Shown one piece after another: positions 6,031 to 8,701 of a stretch of 8,701 nt of DNA. The stretch is taken from assembly GCA_030629105.1 (NCBI GenBank), contig DAOVPS010000141.1, positions 1 through 8,701 on the forward strand, in the 5' to 3' direction. Under the pieces are notes generated by a model. The model was not told where the DNA came from. It worked only from the letters and a program-made list of their open reading frames with translations, and searched no databases. Source of the stretch: JABLTI01 sp030629105. Lineage in GTDB: Archaea > Asgardarchaeota > Heimdallarchaeia > JABLTI01. The position numbers and the translations under genes are program-made. Within the stretch, counting starts at the first letter, position 1. The number at the start of each line of letters is the position of its first letter.

Positions 6031-6664
6031 ATGAAAAATAACTCAAAAAAGGAAAATCATCATGTTGAACTTGCAGAACCAGGACCAATGCTTCCACCTG
6101 TTCCCGCGATAATTCTAGGAGTAAAAGGTGATGAGAAAACAAAAGATGATTTGACCTGTGTCTGGACCTTTGTCCTTGAAGGGACACCTCCTCAAATCGG
6201 TATAAGCGTTGGCAAAAAAAGTCCTACTTCTGGACACTACCAAGTTGCTTTAGATCTAATAAACAAACATGGTGAATTCACATTAAATGTGCCTGATGCT
6301 TCGTGGGTAGAAGCTTTTGATATAATTGATATGTGTGCATCTGAACGAGATGATAAATTTGCTAAAGCAGGCTTAACTCGAGTGCAATCGAAAATGATTG
6401 ATGCACCTGGTATTGCTGAAGCTCCAATTATCTTAGAATGTCGGGTTATTTCATCTCATGATCTAACTGCCTAAACGAACTGTTTTCTTTGCAGAGGTTC
6501 TTCGTACTATTGTTCACCCTGGAGTAACTAATAATAAAGGACGATTGATTCCAGAATCCAAACCATTTTTTGGGATGCTTGCTGGATGCGGGGAATTTTG
6601 GACGTTCAAAGAAAAAATCGGCCATATAGGACAAACGAAAGGAATTGAACATATAAGATATTGA
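6031..6664 (+). pseudogene. Flavin reductase family (flavoredoxin-like) gene with a +1 frameshift
   Basis: The first frame (6031-6474, 147 aa) carries the N-terminal two thirds of a flavin_reductase-like (PF01613) FMN-binding domain: PGPMLPPVPAIILG (17-30), WTFVLEGTPPQIGISVG, HGEFTLNVPDASWVEAFDIID, the DDKFAKAGL segment, then APIILECRVISSHDL. It stops at TAA 6472-6474. The +1 frame continues without interruption to TGA 6662-6664, supplying the missing end (KRTVFFAEVLRTIVHPG, then KPFFGMLAGCGEFW). Skipping T6472 gives HDLTA-KRTVFFAEV and a protein of about 210 aa, the usual family length. The cause may be a sequencing error, a recent mutation or recoding at the UAA codon. The gene has GGTGG 7 nt before its ATG and lies 38 bp after the activator gene, same strand, so it may supply or relay electrons to that system by inference. 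The intervening gap has a T6 run (6001-6006), so co-transcription is uncertain. Confidence 0.8.
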
Positions 6665-6668
6665 ATGT

Positions 6669-7115
6669 TTACACATTAGGTTTAATCTTTCTCTTTATCT
6701 TCATTAGTTTCTTTAGATCATCAATTTGTGTAGAATCTTCTACATTGAAAAACATCCAACGGCCATCATGCAGCTGTTTGGTATTATCGAATTTATTTAA
6801 TACAAACTCACTAAAGTCATCTCTTGCTGCTTGAAATTTCTCTACTTCTTTCTTGCCAAAAATAATCTGGGTTGTAAAGCAATCCTTTGCTGGGTAAAGT
6901 GCACACCAGGTTTTATTGCTCTTACGAAAACGAATGACCCAACCCCATTTCTTACCATAATTCTTCTTTTCAGGTACGAAATCGTAATTATCATTTAGGA
7001 AAGCTGTTATCTTTTTCCAAGCATGTCCTGCTTTTCCAACGAACTCCAGTATTTCATTATCTGATGGTTCTTTATCAGTAATTAACCTAATTGGATCTGA
7101 TTCTTCCTCTGACAT
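6669..7115 (-). CDS. DUF3788 family protein
   Basis: A 148-aa soluble protein that fits the DUF3788 (PF12663) pattern from end to end. It has RLITDKEPSDNEILEFVG near the N-terminus (10-27), AWKKITAFLNDNYD (32-45), the central KKNYGKKWGWVIRFRKSNK (about 50-68), ALYPAKDCFTTQIIFG (72-87), and DGRWMFFNVED before a basic tail with DDLKKLMKIK (132-141). No catalytic residues are known for the family and no function can be assigned. It starts at ATG 7115 with AGGTGAG 5 nt upstream, overlapping the stop of the preceding gene, so it is the second gene of an operon with the ATC-hydrolase-like gene. Its stop is only 4 bp from the convergent flavin-reductase stop, so the two transcripts must overlap at their 3' ends. 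Confidence 0.8.
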   Translation of the reverse strand: MSEEESDPIRLITDKEPSDNEILEFVGKAGHAWKKITAFLNDNYDFVPEKKNYGKKWGWVIRFRKSNKTWCALYPAKDCFTTQIIFGKKEVEKFQAARDDFSEFVLNKFDNTKQLHDGRWMFFNVEDSTQIDDLKKLMKIKRKIKPNV

Positions 7116-7125
7116 TTTTTCTCAC

Positions 7126-7656
7126 CTATTCTTTTATCATTCTTGTAATTAAATATGGATTTAGAAGTTTTAAATCCTCATTTCTTTTTTCTAAAATTTC
7201 TCTATCTAATCTTAAAGTTGGTACTATAGCTAGTGTGCACTTTTCATCCCCACATGCTTCACATGTTCTGTGAATTATTTTCTGTGAAGGATCAGTAGTC
7301 ATACTCTTGGCAGGATCAACATAACAATAGAGTGACCCTAATTCTAATTCATCATATTCTCTGAATACTTTTGCAAGTGTGCAACCTTTGACAATATATT
7401 CACCCTGTTCATTTTGAAAGACTTCCTTATGAACACCAAATCTAGGTAGGTCTCTACCACCCTTCGCTATATTCTCTCCAATTCTTACACCATATTCTGT
7501 AATTGCCTTGATTATAATTTCTTTTCCTTTCTCTTTCCCAAGTTCCTTGACCAAGATTTTAGCGAAAGATAAATGCATTAAAGCTAGTCTCTTAATCGCT
7601 ACTTCTACTTCTTCCGTTGCTTCATTTATAGAAATCATTTTTCTCTCTTCACTCAT
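7126..7656 (-). CDS. L-2-amino-thiazoline-4-carboxylic acid hydrolase-like protein (PF14196-type)
   Basis: A 176-aa protein resembling the ATC-hydrolase family, whose founding member opens the thiazoline ring on a bacterial route to L-cysteine. Seen here: a helical N-terminal half (IKRLALMHLSFAKILVKELG), TEYGVRIGENIAKGG (53-67), VKGCTLAKVFREYDELELG (89-107, Cys92), LYCYVDPAK (109-117, Cys111), and the C-terminal HRTCEACGDEKCTLAI (129-144; Cys132, Cys135, Cys140). The C-x4-C with an internal GD also resembles the end of V4R-type small-molecule or metal domains. Many family members are unlikely to be true ATC hydrolases, so the reaction is not assigned. The ATG at 7656 is preceded by GGAG 9 nt upstream. 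A TATA-like AAAATATAG (7694-7702, minus strand) predicts transcription from about 7672, which excludes a much longer N-terminus. First gene of an operon with DUF3788; divergent from the cyclodeaminase-family gene. Confidence 0.68.
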   Translation of the reverse strand: MSEERKMISINEATEEVEVAIKRLALMHLSFAKILVKELGKEKGKEIIIKAITEYGVRIGENIAKGGRDLPRFGVHKEVFQNEQGEYIVKGCTLAKVFREYDELELGSLYCYVDPAKSMTTDPSQKIIHRTCEACGDEKCTLAIVPTLRLDREILEKRNEDLKLLNPYLITRMIKE

Positions 7657-7735
7657 TTTCGTAATCTCCATTTCATATGAAGTCTGTTTCAATCTATATT
7701 TTTTTTCAACAAAAAAGAATAATAGTATGTTCACA

Positions 7736-7744
7736 ATATTAAAT
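7736..7744 (+). promoter_or_regulatory. TATA-like element of the ornithine cyclodeaminase family gene
   Basis: ATATTAAAT lies about 40 bp before the ATG at 7783 and predicts transcription from about 7765-7770, giving a short leader. It sits in the shared 126-bp region between divergent starts (7656 and 7783). Confidence 0.35.
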
Positions 7745-7749
7745 TCAGT

Positions 7750-7765
7750 CAAGAAGAACTTCTTG
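7750..7765. repeat. Inverted repeat CAAGAAG-AA-CTTCTTG in divergent promoter region
   Basis: Perfect 7-bp arms (7750-7756 and 7759-7765) are separated by AA. Like the palindrome at 927-942, it falls between a TATA box and the predicted start of transcription. Both contain AGAA-N4-TTCT at the centre. Possible operator; chance occurrence in AT-rich DNA cannot be excluded. Confidence 0.4.
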
Positions 7766-7782
7766 GAATTACAAGCAACATA

Positions 7783-8701
7783 ATGATTATGGATATGAGT
7801 GAAATGGCTAAGATAGTTGACCTTCAAAAAATAAAAGATGTACTAAGAAGCATAGATCCAATTCAAGAAATAGAGGATGGTTTTATTGCATTCTCTCGAG
7901 GTAATGTTGTGGTTCCACCCGTTGGTGAGATGATTTTTGAGGACCCCCCGGGTGATGTTCACATCAAATATGGATTTATCAAGGAAGATGATTATTATGT
8001 CATCAAAATTGCTTCTGGATTCTATAATAACCCTAAGATAGGACTTCCAAGTTATGATGGTCTTATGCTTCTCTTTAACCAAAAAACAGGTGAATTGATT
8101 TCTGTTATGCTAGATGAAGGTCACCTAACTAATGTAAGGACAGCTGCTGCTGGTGCGGTTGTAGCAAAGTATCTAGCACCTAAGAAGGTAAATCGAATTG
8201 GTATTTTTGGTGCAGGTGTGCAAGGAAGGATGCAACTGGAGTATCTTAAAGGCATTATTGATTGTACTGATGTCATTGTTTGGGGTATAGATAAGCAAGA
8301 GTTAGATGAATACAAAAAGGAAATGGAGAAACAAGATTTCAAAGTAGAAACTACTCTGCAATCAGAGGATATTACTTCAACATGTAATTTCATTGTAACA
8401 TGCACCCCTTCAACAAAACCTTTGATTCAAGTTGATCAAATAGAAAAAGGAGTCCATATTACAGCGATGGGTTCGGACACTCCGGAAAAACAGGAACTTG
8501 ATTCTGCAATTCTAAGAAAAGCAGACCGTGTAGTAGTCGATAGTATAGAACAGGTTCTTAGTCGGGGAGAAAGTTATCATGCCTTAAAGTCAGGAATGAT
8601 TAAGAAAGAAGATTTAATTGAATTAGGAACAATTATCCCAAACAAGACACTCCATAGACAATCAGATGATGAAATAACTATTGCAGACTTAACTGGAGTG
8701 G
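7783..8701 (+). CDS. Ornithine cyclodeaminase / mu-crystallin family NAD(P)-dependent enzyme, 3' end outside window
   Basis: An open frame runs from ATG 7783 to the window edge: 306 residues visible, against roughly 320-350 for the family. Features: YGFI followed by VIKIASGF (73-80), whose Lys75 matches the substrate-binding lysine of ornithine cyclodeaminase; MLDEGHLTNVRTAAAGAVVAKYLAP (109-133) with Arg119; the Rossmann dinucleotide loop GIFGAGVQGRMQ (140-151); VTCTPSTKPLI; MGSDTPEKQELD with Asp232 in the place of the catalytic Asp; and DLTGV (302-306) at the edge. Members include ornithine cyclodeaminase, archaeal alanine dehydrogenase and ketimine reductases, so substrate and direction cannot be fixed from motifs. 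ATGs at 7795 and 7804 are in frame and also possible; no start has a strong Shine-Dalgarno site. Divergent from the ATC-hydrolase-like operon. Confidence 0.85.
   Translation, partial: MIMDMSEMAKIVDLQKIKDVLRSIDPIQEIEDGFIAFSRGNVVVPPVGEMIFEDPPGDVHIKYGFIKEDDYYVIKIASGFYNNPKIGLPSYDGLMLLFNQKTGELISVMLDEGHLTNVRTAAAGAVVAKYLAPKKVNRIGIFGAGVQGRMQLEYLKGIIDCTDVIVWGIDKQELDEYKKEMEKQDFKVETTLQSEDITSTCNFIVTCTPSTKPLIQVDQIEKGVHITAMGSDTPEKQELDSAILRKADRVVVDSIEQVLSRGESYHALKSGMIKKEDLIELGTIIPNKTLHRQSDDEITIADLTGV

Noticed and set aside
6446..6676. Minus-strand open frame across the end of the flavin reductase gene
   Set aside because: The plus strand encodes the frame-shifted C-terminal part of the flavin domain with family-like sequence, which explains this stretch better.
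7657..7827. Longer N-terminus for the ATC-hydrolase-like protein
   Set aside because: The extra 57 residues have no family resemblance, would span the predicted promoter region and the divergent gene's start, and the ATG at 7656 has a GGAG site.
7843..8405. Minus-strand open frames opposite the cyclodeaminase-family gene (7843-8082 and 8121-8405)
   Set aside because: They lie fully antisense to a gene with clear family motifs and have no recognisable domains or ribosome-binding sites.
1..8701. CRISPR array, insertion sequence, transposase or phage genes
   Set aside because: No regularly spaced repeats, transposase motifs or terminal inverted repeats were seen; gene order and composition look like ordinary chromosome.

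Overview
This 8.7 kb window looks archaeal. A tRNA-Met carries an intron at the canonical 37/38 position with a textbook bulge-helix-bulge splice motif, CCA is encoded in the tRNA gene, and TATA-like boxes sit at archaeal spacing from the starts. The DNA is AT-rich, with GTG and TTG starts and some Shine-Dalgarno sites. The gene content would suit an anaerobic lineage such as an Asgard archaeon, but that is inference; no phylogenetic marker is present.

Layout, left to right. (1) Bases 1-120: 3' part of an intron-bearing elongator tRNA-Met(CAT), cut by the window edge. (2) Bases 137-2381: a winged-helix regulator (minus strand) divergent from a 12-TM major facilitator exporter (plus strand). 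A perfect 16-bp palindrome follows the exporter TATA box, so this looks like a small regulated efflux unit. (3) Bases 2582-5992: a tight three-gene operon encoding the 2-hydroxyacyl-CoA dehydratase/activase superfamily as separate chains: a DUF2229 (COG3580-like) subunit, an HgdB-like COG3581 subunit, and a BadF/HgdC-type ATPase activator with the two cluster-binding cysteines. A 28-bp imperfect palindrome covers its promoter region. (4) Bases 6031-6664: a flavin reductase (flavoredoxin-like) gene in the same direction, interrupted by a +1 frameshift at about 6472. (5) Bases 6669-7656, minus strand: an ATC-hydrolase-like (PF14196-type) protein followed by a DUF3788 protein, an apparent two-gene operon. 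(6) Bases 7783-8701: the start of an ornithine cyclodeaminase/mu-crystallin family gene, divergent from the operon in (5) and running off the window.

The most interesting part is the three-gene activase cassette with its neighbouring flavin protein. Family knowledge predicts ATP-driven delivery of very low-potential electrons. No CoA-transferase, dehydrogenase, ferredoxin or other enzyme that would name the substrate is visible, so the target is unknown. The first two cassette genes share a C-terminal signature and look like diverged tandem paralogues. Family assignments were made from remembered motifs by reading the sequence; no database search was run.
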